A stretch of DNA of 64,000 nt from Acheta domesticus (GCA_031308135.1 JAHLJT010003656.1:53073827-53137826); one strand, 5' to 3'. Positions 35,641 to 47,757 are shown, counted from the stretch's first letter. A program made the numbers and translations. The notes: generated from the sequence alone by a model not told the origin.

Positions 35641-35870
35641 TTAATTTTAACATTAAATTTAATTCACAAACAAATTAACATCGCTTTAACGTACACGGTA
35701 CATTAAATTTAATGTACTACAATACATCAAATCTACATTGATTTTACTTTACACATTATATTTAATGTACATTAATATCGTTTTAATGTACACTGTACAT
35801 TAAATTTAATGTGGAAAAGTGCATTAAACTACATTAAATTTAATGTAATTTCTGACAGTGTAAGTAATAC
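35640..35870. repeat. AT-rich repeats of the palindrome ACATTAAATTTAATGT
   Basis: ACATTAAATTTAATGT or close variants occur at about 35700, 35805 and 35845, with related halves at 35660 and 35755. The block ends TTTCTGACAGTGTAA, which looks like a DNA-transposon or MITE end. No matching inverted end was found on the left. Confidence 0.5.
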
Positions 35871-36279
35871 AGTACGATGACCCTAAATCCACAACACTAA
35901 TATGTATTTTGACTGATACACACACATTTACTTAATATTCTATTCTAAATCTTTTACCGTGTTCATTTTCTGAATCGAGAAATAAACACACATTGTTTAA
36001 TAACAACTTTCTTGTCATGGTAACCAATTCAAATTCAAAATCACTGTCCCTCTTTGATCGAATACAACAGGTGGAAAAAATCACATTTGTGGGAATCTTT
36101 ACAATAATTCGAGAAAATGTTATAAAACAAAATATTTAGAAAACTTTTCAATTGACGCGATGGTTTACTTTTCGTTTCAGTGCAATGCATACTTTTCATT
36201 TTTTGTGTGATTAAACAACACCTACATTTTTCAGCATTATTTTGATTTTGGGGCCCCAAATATCGCGGCCGAAATCAAG

Positions 36280-37205
36280 CTTCTGGAATATGGGAGAGAA
36301 CAGAACTCTTTGCCATTGTCGGCGAAAAAATTTCAATAGTGTTTGAGAAAATTTCGTTCGAACATTTCAGAAAATTTGCCAATTTTGTTGCTTTATTATG
36401 GACCACGTATGGATATTTTAAAAACCGTCATTGGAGATAGTTTGAAGCTTATGTTTAAAGAAACGCACTAAAGAATTAAACACATCTATAATGTAAATTT
36501 TGACGGCTTGAGAGACAAATAAAAAATTTACATTTTTGTAATTTTTGAAAAAACCAACGTGTAGACCAGTATGACGTTCATGTTATCTAATAGAGTATAG
36601 TTAGCACTATCTTTGCCAAAAGTTTAAAGAAAAAATTTGGAGCCGTTTTTGAGAAAATCAATTTTTTAAAATTGCACATATTGCATGCAATATTGCGCGA
36701 AAACTACTGCAATTTTCAAAAAAATGTACATGACCTTAAAGAAAGAACTCACTACGAAGAAAAAATTTTATTCGAAGGAAAAATCTCTGTCTTCAATTTT
36801 GTAGTTGGAGAAAGACGCCAAAAAAATTCAAACTTACACAATTTTCGAAAATCCTGAGTTGAAAATCGGACCTATACCATGTTAATAAGTGTATTTTACT
36901 CTATTCGCACAAGAAATTTAAAGAAAAAATTTGGAGCCGTTTTGGAGAAAATTTTGAAAATGTCCGGGAGGCTTCATGTAAAGTAGCCCCAAATTTTACA
37001 GAATCTTTTTCAAAATCTCAAAGCTTCGACTAGAATCAGATCGACCGGGGAATATCCATTTTGGAAAAAACCGTATTTATGGTTTAGGAGCTAGCAGTGT
37101 TCACAGACGGATGGACGGACGGACGGACGGACGGACGGACGGACAGACAGACAGACAGACAGACGGACGTTTTCCTTTCAATTGGTTTTGCATTGCAACG
37201 TGAAT
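36280..37205 (+). repeat. Copy 4 of the GGAC-tailed repeat family, most complete
   Basis: GGAGCCGTTTTGGAGAAAAT and AAATGTCCGGGAGGCTTCAT are followed by GATCGACCGGGGAATATCC, AGCTAGCAGTGTTCACAGAC, then a pure array (GGAC)n plus (AGAC)n at 37105-37166 and GACGTTTTCCTTTCAATTGG. This is the same order as at 15.4-16.1 kb. No protein is encoded. Confidence 0.7.
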
Positions 37206-37239
37206 TGCCTTATTTATAGAGAGATTATGTCCCCAGTTT

Positions 37240-38997
37240 GTCTTGCTCGCTTGTCACTAAGAGGCGTATTTTTTTCTCTCAATTTCGGCCATCTCGGCCA
37301 CCGGACCGGCCAACTGCTATTTTTGTCTCGTCAATGTCGAGAGTATTATCACCAAAAGCCGTCTTAACATTTCATATTCTGTTATCCCTTTTGTAATTCG
37401 ACCTGCTGTGGACTTTGGTGAGCTACATATTTCAGTTTTTGGAAGGTTTTCTCCAACCGAAGATGAAGATAGCGACTAGGAGTCTGTGACAAGTGTTGAA
37501 ACTGAAGTAATATTTTCTGAAGTGGATGAGTAGTTTTCTGTGTATAGTAGTTTTCACAATCTATAACTTCTCAGAAGTTTGGAGATTTAGAGCAGGACGA
37601 TCTTGTACGTGATTTCGGTCGCTATAAATTTGCAACAGAAATCTTAGTCTCCAAATTGTAAGAAAATAATCCACTAAGCAAATTCTTCAAAGTTTTATTC
37701 TTACTACTTACTTATTACTTAAAGTATACTAGATGAGGGGTTCGTTTCATATTCTATTAAAGAGAAGAAAATTGTTTATTGTCATAATGTTACAGGTTTT
37801 CTCCAGGAATTGGGGATTACATCATACAGACCAAATTATTGACGTTTATTTGTAGACAGTATTAAATGTAGCCTGAAGTGTGTTCTTCTTCGTAATGGCA
37901 ATGTCTATGCACCTGCTCCAGTGAACCATTCTGTGCATTTTGGTGAGGAACACAGTTACATTAGAACTACAATTGAACTGAACTTCTAAAATACCACGAG
38001 CACAACTTGTGTAGATCTCCAAACGGTTAATTTTCTCCTAGGCCATCCGGGAGGTTTTTACAATATATCCTAATATTACAAAATATGCTATCTTTGCATG
38101 AGAGACAGCCCAGCTCACGCTAAGCAGTGGAACTCGAAAGAGTGGTACCAAATATTGGAATATCAAATATTGGCAATGATCCAATTGTCAGTCGAGAAAA
38201 GATCATATTTCATCCGATCAAAATAATCAAATTGGCTTAATTCAACATTTCGTTAAAGCATTAAACACTGACAGTACATGCTTCGAGAATAAAGTCAGGC
38301 CTTCTCCCTGCCTTGTTACTTGAGAACATCAAAACAGTTAAATGATCTTTCAAATCAGCTTTCGATGGCTTAGCCATCATCATCAGTTTTCTGCTGTCTG
38401 GAAGCCACGAAACGACTACTTAGTCGTTTCGTGGCTTCCAGACAGCAGAAAACTGATGATGATGGCTAAGCCATCGAAAGCTGCTTTTGTAATAAACAAC
38501 ATTGTTGGCAATGACAACACTTGTGATCATTTAATTTTAAATGCCAACGACATTTCACCACTAAACCAACATCAAAACAGGTTTTTTACGGACCCCAGAC
38601 TCGTGTATTTGTACGTGATAAAGAATTTCAGAAAAATGGACAACAAAGAAAGGGCTGCAAGTGAATCATTCTTGGCAGTCGTGGAGAAATTTCTAGCAAA
38701 TAAAAAGACTACTAATTAGAAGAACCTCGTATGTAATATCAGTATTTCATGATCTGAGAAGTATCATTAGTGTCAAATTTCTTTTTCCTATTTAGTCATC
38801 TTGATAGTTTCTGTGGGAGCATAGAAGTGACGTGCAAGATGAAGGGTTCCATCAGGACGTCACGACGATGGAAGAGAGCTGTCAAGAGAGATGGGAGAAG
38901 CACATATTAGAAGATTACTGTTGGAGCTTTAGATGATATTGCCACGAAAAAGCTTACAAACTGAAAAGATTGAAACAGAAGATTCTGCTTTAAAAGA
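37240..38997 (+). pseudogene. Decayed copy 2 of the uncharacterised multi-copy protein family (middle and C-terminal parts)
   Basis: Plus-strand reading across frameshifts gives ANCYFCLVNVES (about 37308-37345), IRPAVDFGE, then SPTEDEDSD. DLEQDDLVRDFG and ATEILVSKL follow (37588-37660), then VYCHNVTGFLQELGI (37770-37815), LFVDSIKCSLKCVLLRNGNV (37840-37905) and VNHSVHFGEEHSY. Next are VDLQTVNFLLGHPGGF (38010-38060), FVKALNTDSTCFEN, NFRKMDNKERAASESFLAVV (38610-38680), and finally GFHQDVTTMEES (38846-38880), ILEDYCW and YKLKRLK. The modules up to LNTDSTCF match those of the copy at 19785-21018 in order. The palindrome at 38356-38483 sits inside. Blocks LF(I/V)DS, (V)DLQ/(E)NLK and FHQD might be acidic catalytic blocks, but this is speculation. 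Confidence 0.6.
38356..38483. repeat. Perfect inverted repeat: 62-bp arms, 4-base loop
   Basis: The left arm 38356-38417 begins CAGCTTTCGATGGCTTAGCC. The right arm 38422-38483 is its exact reverse complement, with ACTT between. Three further pairs continue outside after one mismatch. It interrupts the decayed gene copy at 37240-38997. Perfect arms in a badly decayed context imply a recent origin. A transcript of either strand would fold into a long hairpin. Confidence 0.95.
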
Positions 38998-39586
38998 ATG
39001 AACTTGACTCTTGCCTTCTCATAGTAAAAATGTGTCCAATAATGACCACTTTTTTCCTTAACTTTGGCAAAGTCTTCATGACGACTTCCACTAGTACTAA
39101 TAATGACACTTCGACTGTGTTTAAATTAATTTTAAATTAGCAAATAATTTAAACTTTAATAATACATTTTGCCCCACACATAGAGATCAAAGAGAAGAAA
39201 ATTAAATATTGAAATTTTTCCGTATGTCGATTCCAAAAATGTAGAGAGAGGTTTCAGAAGAAAACAATTTCAGATCAGAACTCATTACACTCAGATTTAC
39301 TCACAAAAATTGCCTTGGCCCGCGCGCCTTCGCCCGCATCGCCCGGTGGCGCCACAGTCTCCGCGCCATTGTGCGCCAGGCCCCGTTCCCACTGGACGTG
39401 CAATCGCCGGGCGCACTTTTCCTCACTCGCATATTCGATGAACGCGTTTTTATGCGCGCACTTTTTCCTCCGCGACCTCCTCGCCCGTCGAGCAACAATT
39501 CGACACGCGATGCAAATGCTGACGTACTACACAGCTTGGAGTAACGCGCCTTTCTACCAATTCTACTTGTGAAACACTTATGAAAT
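38998..39586. other. No supported gene; short GC-rich patch
   Basis: 39310-39490 is GC-rich with overlapping frames on both strands and no recognisable product. The rest is AT-rich. Confidence 0.4.
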
Positions 39587-40007
39587 ACCGTATTTACGCG
39601 AATCTAATGCGCCATCAAAACGAATGCATACCCCATATTTGAATCTTAAAATTATGAAAAAAGGTCTTAATTCGAATGTAACAGCATCAATGACAAAATA
39701 ATAGGTATAGTATTTTATTTAAATTTATGTAATTCAAGAAGGTGACATAAGACAATTTTCTGCGTTTGCCCTTCATATCGCAACTAAAAATACCCCTCAG
39801 TAAATCGCTAATGATAAATGAAATGAAACAATGTTGAATTTGTAAACTCCAGCAATACATTGTGACGTAATAAACGAAAAAATTGAATGAAATTCTACGG
39901 AATGGATTTGTACTCGAAACTGATGCGCCGTCGAATCTAGCGCATCACGATTCAGAGAACTACATTTGATCAAAATAGGTGCGCATTAAATTCGCGTAAA
40001 CACGCTA
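39586..40007. mobile_element. MITE with TA target duplication
   Basis: TA flanks the element at 39586-39587 and 40006-40007. The left end is CCGTATTTACGCGAATCTAA and the right end, read inward, is GCGTGTTTACGCGAATTTAA, continuing TGCGC on both. The 418-bp interior is AT-rich and noncoding, with an extra GATGCGCCGTCGAATC repeat near the right. TA duplication and size suggest a Tc1/mariner-type derivative. Confidence 0.6.
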
Positions 40008-40789
40008 TACAAAAATAGATGTCACGTAATACAGGAAATTATTTACGAAAATAAGCAAACTATTGTTAGTCTAACAATGCATCGCTGCATTTACTTGCAA
40101 AACCAGAAATGTATTCTGGGTTCGGAAAAAAATGGTCGTGTACTAACACCTAATATCTGAAACGAACAAGACACTCTTCCCATCGTGCCTCTTTAATAGA
40201 AATTCCAGTTCAAAGGTAACTACTAGTGTAAATAGGATGTGTTTGCACAAGATTTTAATTCAAGTTGAGAAGTGAAATTTTTGCTAACGATAACGAAGGT
40301 TCGTGCATTTTACTAATCAAATAGTCCGGTTTTACATTTGTATGATAGTAAAATATTAATGATTAATTATCAACAACGTAAAGCACAAGTGGCTTCGAAT
40401 GAAAACCGAACAAAACTATACGCGGTCGACTTGTACATACGGATGATATTTAAAAAAATAAATAACGAAGATAATGCCATTAATTATTAATGACATATTA
40501 TTCAACAGACGACAGGGCAGGAATATTAGGATAAGAAAGTCGGCTGATGAAATTTCCAAAGTATTTATCGATAGGAAAAAAATCTTAACTCATTCTCGCT
40601 CTCATTCTCATAAAGAGAATACGTCATTTAACGCTTATATTATTATTATAACTTACATTTACTCAATGTAAAACAAAATTTCTGTTCTTATTGGGCATTA
40701 GAAATCATTCGTTCTGCTCCCCCTTCTCGAATACAACTTTCGACTCAAGTCACTGGCGAGGTATCCGTCGGAGGTTGAATTGAAATTCT
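40008..40789. other. No supported gene
   Basis: AT-rich; short frames only. Confidence 0.4.
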
Positions 40790-41289
40790 GCATTTCTCGT
40801 TTCCACTCGCGGCATCCGCAGGTATCTCGCGGGCGCGCCTCGACGACGCGGCGGCACGTCCTCGCTTACCAGGCCGCCGCGGCTGCGCCTACAACAAAAT
40901 GGCCGCCGCGCGCGGGCGGCGCGGCGCAGGCCTCGCTTGTCGGCGGACGCGCGTGCGCACCGGCGCGGCGCGGCGCGGCGCGGCGGCGGGGCGGCGGCCC
41001 TTGTGAAGGGCGCATTGATATGCCGCGCCGAGCCCTCGCCAAATATTCACGGTGCAGGAGGAGGGGAGGAAGCGTCGGTGACTGCTGTGGAGATGGATAG
41101 GCTCGAGGTGAAGGAGGCGGCAATATCCAGGGGGAGAGGCACAGTGGTGGGCGCGGACTGTAGTGGTCGGAGACGTTGAGGGCGGCGACGACATAGAGGA
41201 GGGAAGAGGCTGGCCGGCGAAGTTGGCAGGGGGAGAGGCAGCGGGCGTTGGGGGCGATGAAGGCGGTGGGGTTGGGGCTCACGGGGGCA

Positions 41290-41606
<317 letters not shown>

Positions 41607-41684
41607 CGGCGGTGAGCAGCGGCAGCATTGAGGGCGATGGGGCTTATGGGGTGGAGGGGGCGATGGGAGCGTTGGAGACGCTGG

Positions 41685-41850
41685 GGGCGTTGGGGGTGTT
41701 GGGGGCGTTGGGGGCGTTGGGGGCGTTGGAGGCGATGGTGGCGTTGGGGGCGATTGGGGGCGTTGCGGACGTTGGGGCGATTGGGGTGGTGGGGTTGTTG
41801 GGGGCGATGGCGGCATTGGGTGCATTGGTGGCCTTGGGGGCGTGGGGGGC
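41685..41850. repeat. (GGGGGCGTT)n degenerate minisatellite
   Basis: A second 9-bp G-rich array, more diverged than its left neighbour and running the same way. Confidence 0.8.
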
Positions 41851-42119
41851 GACAAGGACGATGATGGAAATGGGGGCGGAGGGAGCGGCGGCGCGGAGGC
41901 GGATTCAGCGCCGCGCCCCGTGGCCGTGTCCGCGTCGGCGCCGCCCGCGCGGGGAACTTTCCCCCGCGGCATCTCGAGCGCGGAGTCGCGCGGCGCGGGG
42001 CGGCGCGGGCCCGCTCCCTAATGAGAGCGCGACCCGCGAGGGCTGCCAACCCACGCGCGCGCGCGCACTCCCCGACGCCGCGCCGCCGGTGGGCCACACG
42101 ATGACATGGATATCAGTTG

Positions 42120-42930
42120 TAATTTATTTATATCGACTTAATCCATAATATCGTGTATTCAATTGGACTCAATGAAATTTATGTTCATTAAACAAGTGTT
42201 CTACATTTCAAATTTGAGAAGACGAGGAATGAAGCATCGTGCACGCTCTTTGAAGACCCATAAATGAACGTGCTTCATCTTCACGCCTGTGGAAGTGTCA
42301 TGGAACAACACAAACAACCGTACGAAGTAGGCGGTCTCTGGAGTGCCAAACCCTTTACGTAGACTCGAACGTGTGAATGACCTAGTCTTGAAATTTAGTG
42401 GCGGAGGTAGCACATTTGCGCTGTCTCTGCAGCGAGTCTGACCAGAGGTTTCGAGTTCCGACACTGACTTATTTTCGACGCTAGTTCTTATACAGCTAGG
42501 GCGAATTCAGTCACTGAATGGAGGAGAATTCTCGCGGCTGGCTGCTCTGACCGGTGGTTTTGTGTGATTCCTCCAATCAACACCGGACAGATGCAGGAGT
42601 AATAGCCCTACAAATGAGCTGTAGTCCTCGTGCCATCTTTCATTCCTCATCCTGGTCCCCTCTCTTTTCCTTTACACATTTTAACACTTACGTACACTAC
42701 ACTACCAAGCATGACGGGAGACCAGCCGGGAGCTTAGAACTTTGCCGGCTTGGGCGGTGTTCTGCTGGTGAGAGATACTACGTCCGCCGCAAGTTGACAT
42801 GTAGGTCGGTGCCGGATCTTATCACCCATTGGACTTACACCGCCACTTCTCAGGATAAAAACACTCTCTTTATTAACGCCATTAAATACCCTATCAATTG
42901 ACATACCTGGAGAAACCAGTGTACGCGTTT
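42120..42930. other. No supported gene
   Basis: Mixed composition. The 115-codon plus-strand frame at 42554-42901 has no recognisable domain. GGTTTCGAGTTCC near 42447 resembles a SINE box B, without a clear box A. Confidence 0.35.
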
Positions 42931-43339
42931 ATTGTATAACTTAAAGTGTACATGGCCGAAAGCATCGGTCTAGGCATAGTAGGAGGACCGGCACAGGGGT
43001 GCAAGCCCCTATGCCAGTCTGGTCCACTACTTAACAAATTCGCTTTTGAAAAACCGGTGTTGCACAAACAATCCTTATACTAACAGAAAATTTAGAAAAT
43101 ATTATTAACACTAAGATGTTGCCGTTAGGTTAAATAAACATACAATGAAAATTTTACATGAAAGAACCTAACATAATACTTAAAGCTATTATTTACAAGT
43201 AATTACAAGTAAATTTAGAAAAGACAGTGATAATTGTTAATGTTGGGATGTAGCTCTTAGGATACAAAAACATACAATGGAAATTTTATTTGGAAGAACT
43301 TAACATATAATTTGAAACTATTATTTACAAGTATTTAAA
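42931..43339 (+). repeat. Left arm of a 0.4-kb inverted repeat pair
   Basis: It begins TGTATAACTTAAAGTGT, continues CCGAAAGC, GGCATAGTAGGA and TTAACAAATTCGCTTTTGAA, then holds two tandem copies (about 150 bp) of a module with AAACATACAATG(A/G)AAATTTTA and ACTATTATTTACAAGTA. The inverted partner is at 45785-46217. Confidence 0.7.
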
Positions 43340-45784
43340 ACCGAGAAGGCCGAAAAAAATCCCAACAATCCATCAACCAATCAGACAGTCCGTGAAATAA
43401 AGGCTCTCCGCGCATTTCGATCGCGGACGGTTGGCAGCCCGTGCCGCGCCCCGCCGTCGCGACGCGGCTGCGAACCCGGGCCGCCAGGAATCCCCCGGCG
43501 GGCGGTATGCGTATTGTGCGGGCGCGTGCACGCGCGCCGACGCGCCCACCGCCGCCCGGTTAAAAAGGCCACCTCGCGGCAGCGGAGCCGAGGATTGCGC
43601 GGACCTCCCCGGCCATGTCGCCCGCCCGTGTTCCCTCCGCTTCGCCCTCCCGCCTGCAGGCACGCCCGCCGCCCGGCCCGGTTCAATTACCTGCTCGTTC
43701 GAATGCCCGCGCACCCGCTTGCGTGCCCGCGTCATCTCGTTCTGCTCCCCCCTTCAATCGCTCCACCCCTCCTCGAATTGTTATAGCCTTCCGGGAATTG
43801 TTTCACCCTTCCTCACATCGTTCCACATCTTCTCAGATCCTTTCACCTCTCTGTGAGTCGTTCCATCCTTACTCGTCCGGACCCGTCTTCACGCCCTTCC
43901 TATCTTATTCCGTGTCTTCCCGTTCTGTACTGAGCGTCGTCACATTCATTCCTCTTCGCCCTATCCATCTTATTTCCACGTCGCTCGCTTCCCTCGTTTA
44001 CCTGCTTCGTTTTGTTCCGCTTGAAACTTCGTTCCATGTTTCGTTGAGCCGGAGGAGATGGGGTGTGGGGTTGGAGTCAGGGTAACGTTTCTAAGGAGGA
44101 ACAGTTAGGCAATGTGTCCAGTGCGCAATAGGAGGGGGCACTACATTTAAAATCTTACTTTCGAAATAAATTTTAAAAAAATACATCTTCTCCAATGTCG
44201 TTCCTCGGAGTGAAAATAACCCAGTTACGTCTCTGGCTGTAGTACAGATCGGCGGCAAATGAATGGCGACTCTTATACACTGGCGGTCGAGGGTTGGGGA
44301 TCTACCGGGGGTGGTGGGGAGGAGTCGGGAAGGTGGAGTGAGGATGAGGATGCGGGGTAATAGGAGGGATGGGAAGGTGAGCGGGGGGAGGGACAAGGGT
44401 GACGGGGAGTCGGGAGGGTGGCACGACAGCGCGACACCAGTGAGCGACGTGTGGCGAGACGAAGGGGAGGGGGGGGGGCGAGGGAGGAGGGGCGCCGAGC
44501 GCTGGGAGGGGAGGGGAGGGGAGGCGAGCAGGAGGATAACACGCGCCGGGAACGCGATCGCCTTTCCCAGCGTCGGCTCGCCAGTCTAACCAGCTCCGCG
44601 TCGATATCGGCCTCGCTGCAGACATGCACGGATCGAAGGATGCCGTCGATGAAATGCGGTCCCCGACGGTTTCCGGTCGATGTTGCGCTAGCTCTTTGTT
44701 CGCATTAAAACAATAGCAACGAGTTACAGAAATGTTCGGTTGAGCGGTGGATGTAACTCGATTCGTGAATTGCTTTTGGATGATTGCACACCGCCGAAAG
44801 ATCTGTTCATGATCACATGACCGAGGGAAAGAGTACTCACGGCAGATCTTTAATGCCAGAGTTCATTTGAACTAAAGTGAATTCAATTAGATTATTTTAG
44901 GTATTTTCATCTTAAATTTCATGCAGCATAGAATGTGCAGTTTTCCTAAAAATTTGAATAAATATATTTACCCCGACTTAAAATGTATGAACTCCTTTGG
45001 TTTATCACTATAATTTTGCAATATTTTTAATGTTACACAAATAAAAGTAGTTTGAGACATATTGAATAGTTTCAAAATATTCGTTATGACTGGAAACTCA
45101 TTCTTCTAAAATAGCTGATGAATATAAACATCCTAAAAATTAGTCTTAAGGAAAGAGATGTTATATATTAATCTGAATTCATTTGCACGCGTAATATTGT
45201 TAATTACAAAAAGTAATAAAGCTTCAAAGGAAAAGATTTTGCAATGCAAAGCACTTTTCGTCTCATATACGCAGTTAGGTGGAAAACGACACCCCACGCA
45301 CATCTGATGCGTCCTTCCATTCCCCTCCCGCGGAGTAATCCATACAAATGTATGCAGATGCGGTGCGGGGCAGGGCCACCTGTGGAGCAATCTGCGCTGC
45401 AATTACAGGGGGCGCTTCCGCTGCGTTTCCTGCTGGACGCCGCTTCGCACGACGGACGAACCTCCGCCCCCGCGGCCTCCAACGCACAGGGGCTCGCGCA
45501 CGCACACGACACGACGCTGTTTTGCCCGTTCTGTTCGTCTCACTAGTTCGAGCAAACACCAGTGACTCAAGACGCCCTTTTGCCAATTTACTGATCCACT
45601 TTAATGGTTTATAGTGAAAGTCTTGAGATGTCTTTGAAAAACGTTGAGTGAAAAACTTAGATCAATGACTTGTAAGCGGCCGTCCACTTTACGCTAAAGA
45701 GGAAGAAGGGACTCGAGGTAGCGTTACGTTGCGTTACGTAGAAGTAGGGGGGACCATAGTTTAGGGTTACGTAATGCTGATATT
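43340..45784. other. GC-rich core between the inverted repeats
   Basis: About 2.4 kb with CpG-dense parts (43400-43740 and 45290-45500), a pyrimidine-rich middle (43740-44040), a G/purine-rich stretch (44280-44560) and AT-rich gaps. Many overlapping frames are open. None shows a transposase or other domain I recognise. Confidence 0.4.
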
Positions 45785-46217
45785 TCATTTGAAACTTTTC
45801 CAACATTTGTAAATAGTAGTTTCAAATCCTATGTTAAGTTCTTACAAGAAATATTTTCATTGTATGTTTATGTATCCTAACGGCTACATCTCAATATTAA
45901 CAATTACCACTGTCTTTTGTAAATTTTCTTGTAATTACAAGTAAATAGTAGCTTCAAGTCTCATGTCAGGTTCTTGGGAATAAATTTTCATTGTATGTTT
46001 ATGTAACCTAAGGGCAACATCTCAGTGTTAACAATTATAATTATATTTTTTAAATTTTCTGTTAATACAAAGATGTTTTGTACAACACCAGTTTTTCAAA
46101 GCGAATTTGTTAAGCAGGGGACTAGAATAGCATTGAGGTTAGCGGCCCGGTACTGGTCTTCCTACTATGGCTAGGCCGACGCTTTCGGTCGTGCACACTT
46201 TAAGTTATACAACATTT
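45785..46217 (-). repeat. Right arm of the 0.4-kb inverted repeat pair
   Basis: Its reverse complement begins TGTATAACTTAAAGTGTGCA, continues ACCGAAAGC, CATAGTAGGA and TTAACAAATTCGCTTTGAAA, and carries the same two tandem AAACATACAATGAAAAT modules. By eye it is roughly 80-85% identical to the left arm. No clear target duplication was found outside either arm. Confidence 0.7.
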
Positions 46218-47350
46218 CAATAATTCCTTTTATTCATTCTTGTACTGAAACAATAAAATAAAACAAATTAAATTAAAAATATACATCAATTAAAAAGTTG
46301 TGGTGTGTAAATTGTTGCAATAAATGGAAATATTTTTTAATCAATGGTATATTGATTGAAACTGTTAGATTGCAAAGTAAATATTCAAAACTATCTATAG
46401 AATATTCTAAAATCCAATTCAATTGGCGCAGTAGCTGTCTCCCCATGCGCATTCCACGACGGCGTGTGGACGGATTGGCAGAAATTTTCTCGCTTACGTG
46501 ACCTTCCTTCGTTAAAAAATTGTCCCTCTCAAACTTATTGTCAGGTGCAGTTCGTATCAACAACTAATTCCCACTTTAATTATTACAAATAACACAAATA
46601 AAATTAATAAAACTTGTTGTTACTACTTTATAAATTATTTTCACTTTTGTTAAGGGGGTTTTGTAAGCATTACGTTAATTATTTAAGAGGGTTCATGCGC
46701 ACGATACAGGTGCGTTGCAGGGAGCAGTGAGAGCATTTTTGTTACGTAATTTATAGAGGGTACCTAAGAACAGTTATTTGAAAACAAGTATTCTAATAAC
46801 CTACAGTCCACTATTATCAACTGTTTATTATTATCATCGTCTCATATATTATTTCAGTAGTATACCTTTGCGTTCCGGCTCTCACATGCAACCAATCTTT
46901 GTAAATGAGGGCCCTAAAGAAAGAGAATTTCACGGAGACTTCACTAATTCCACTTTGACTTTGAAAATATGAAGGATTTGTTTAAAAAACCGCATCCAAT
47001 TATTCAAGTCAAATGCAACCAGCAACACCTGCCGAAGTTTTCGTCAAATAACTCCTAAATGAAGCGTTTTAAGGCATTAAAATCTAAAATATTGAGGCCA
47101 AAGGCCTCAAAGAAACGTTTTTCACACCATAATCTACAAGATGAGACATTCCCCAATTCATTCAATTAACTTTTCGCTTTCACCCTTCAATACTATCAAG
47201 GCCACCTCAATATTTCAGCCCTACCTGCTGGTAGCAATTTTTGTGGCGACACGCTCAGAAGGCTTAGATTCGAGAATCTTTGTTTACACTTTCTGTTAAC
47301 ACCGTTGTTTGTGCATTCTGACGAGGTTTATTTGCATAATCATTAATTCA
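46218..47350. other. No supported gene
   Basis: AT-rich; a 96-codon minus frame (46273-46563) is not recognised. Confidence 0.35.
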
Positions 47351-47355
47351 AGATA

Positions 47356-47740
47356 GGGTCGTGGCAGCGTAGTGGTTAGGACACACGCTTGCTAACCTGA
47401 GGGACCCGGGTTCAAATCCAAGCATGGCTGGGGATTTTTATCCGATGATGTCCTATTCAGGGCGATCCTTAGGTTCACACAAATGAGTACCAATATTTAC
47501 TGGCTTTATTAACAAGAAATATTGGGTAAAAAAGTGTCCGGTTGAAGCATGACGCATGCCACGCCATCTTCACCCCACTTCTAGAGTTACGACCATCTAC
47601 GAATACCCGTTACATTCTTCTGTACAGAGGGCCTTGGAAGTGGGGATAAACCGAAAAAATTGCTGAAAGAGGAGTCCTAACCTCCTCTTAACCCTAAGCA
47701 GGATAATCCTGCAGCACTTAAGTGCAAAGGGTAAATTAAT
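47356..47740 (+). mobile_element. tRNA-derived SINE
   Basis: Box A TGGCAGCGTAGTGG (47362-47375) and box B GGTTCAAATCC (47409-47419) lie at tRNA spacing in a head that starts GGTCGTGGCAGCG. A non-tRNA body follows to about 47740 (GTCCTATTCAGGGCGATCC and so on). The acceptor stem does not pair, so this is a SINE and not a tRNA gene. It directly precedes the second Helitron-like copy. Confidence 0.65.
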
Positions 47741-47757
47741 TAATTCAACACCAGCAA

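Noticed and set aside
37105..37166. CRISPR-like array
   Set aside because: It is a tetranucleotide repeat without spacers, in a eukaryotic sequence.
47356..47430. tRNA gene
   Set aside because: Box A and box B are good, but the acceptor stem does not pair and a SINE-type body follows.
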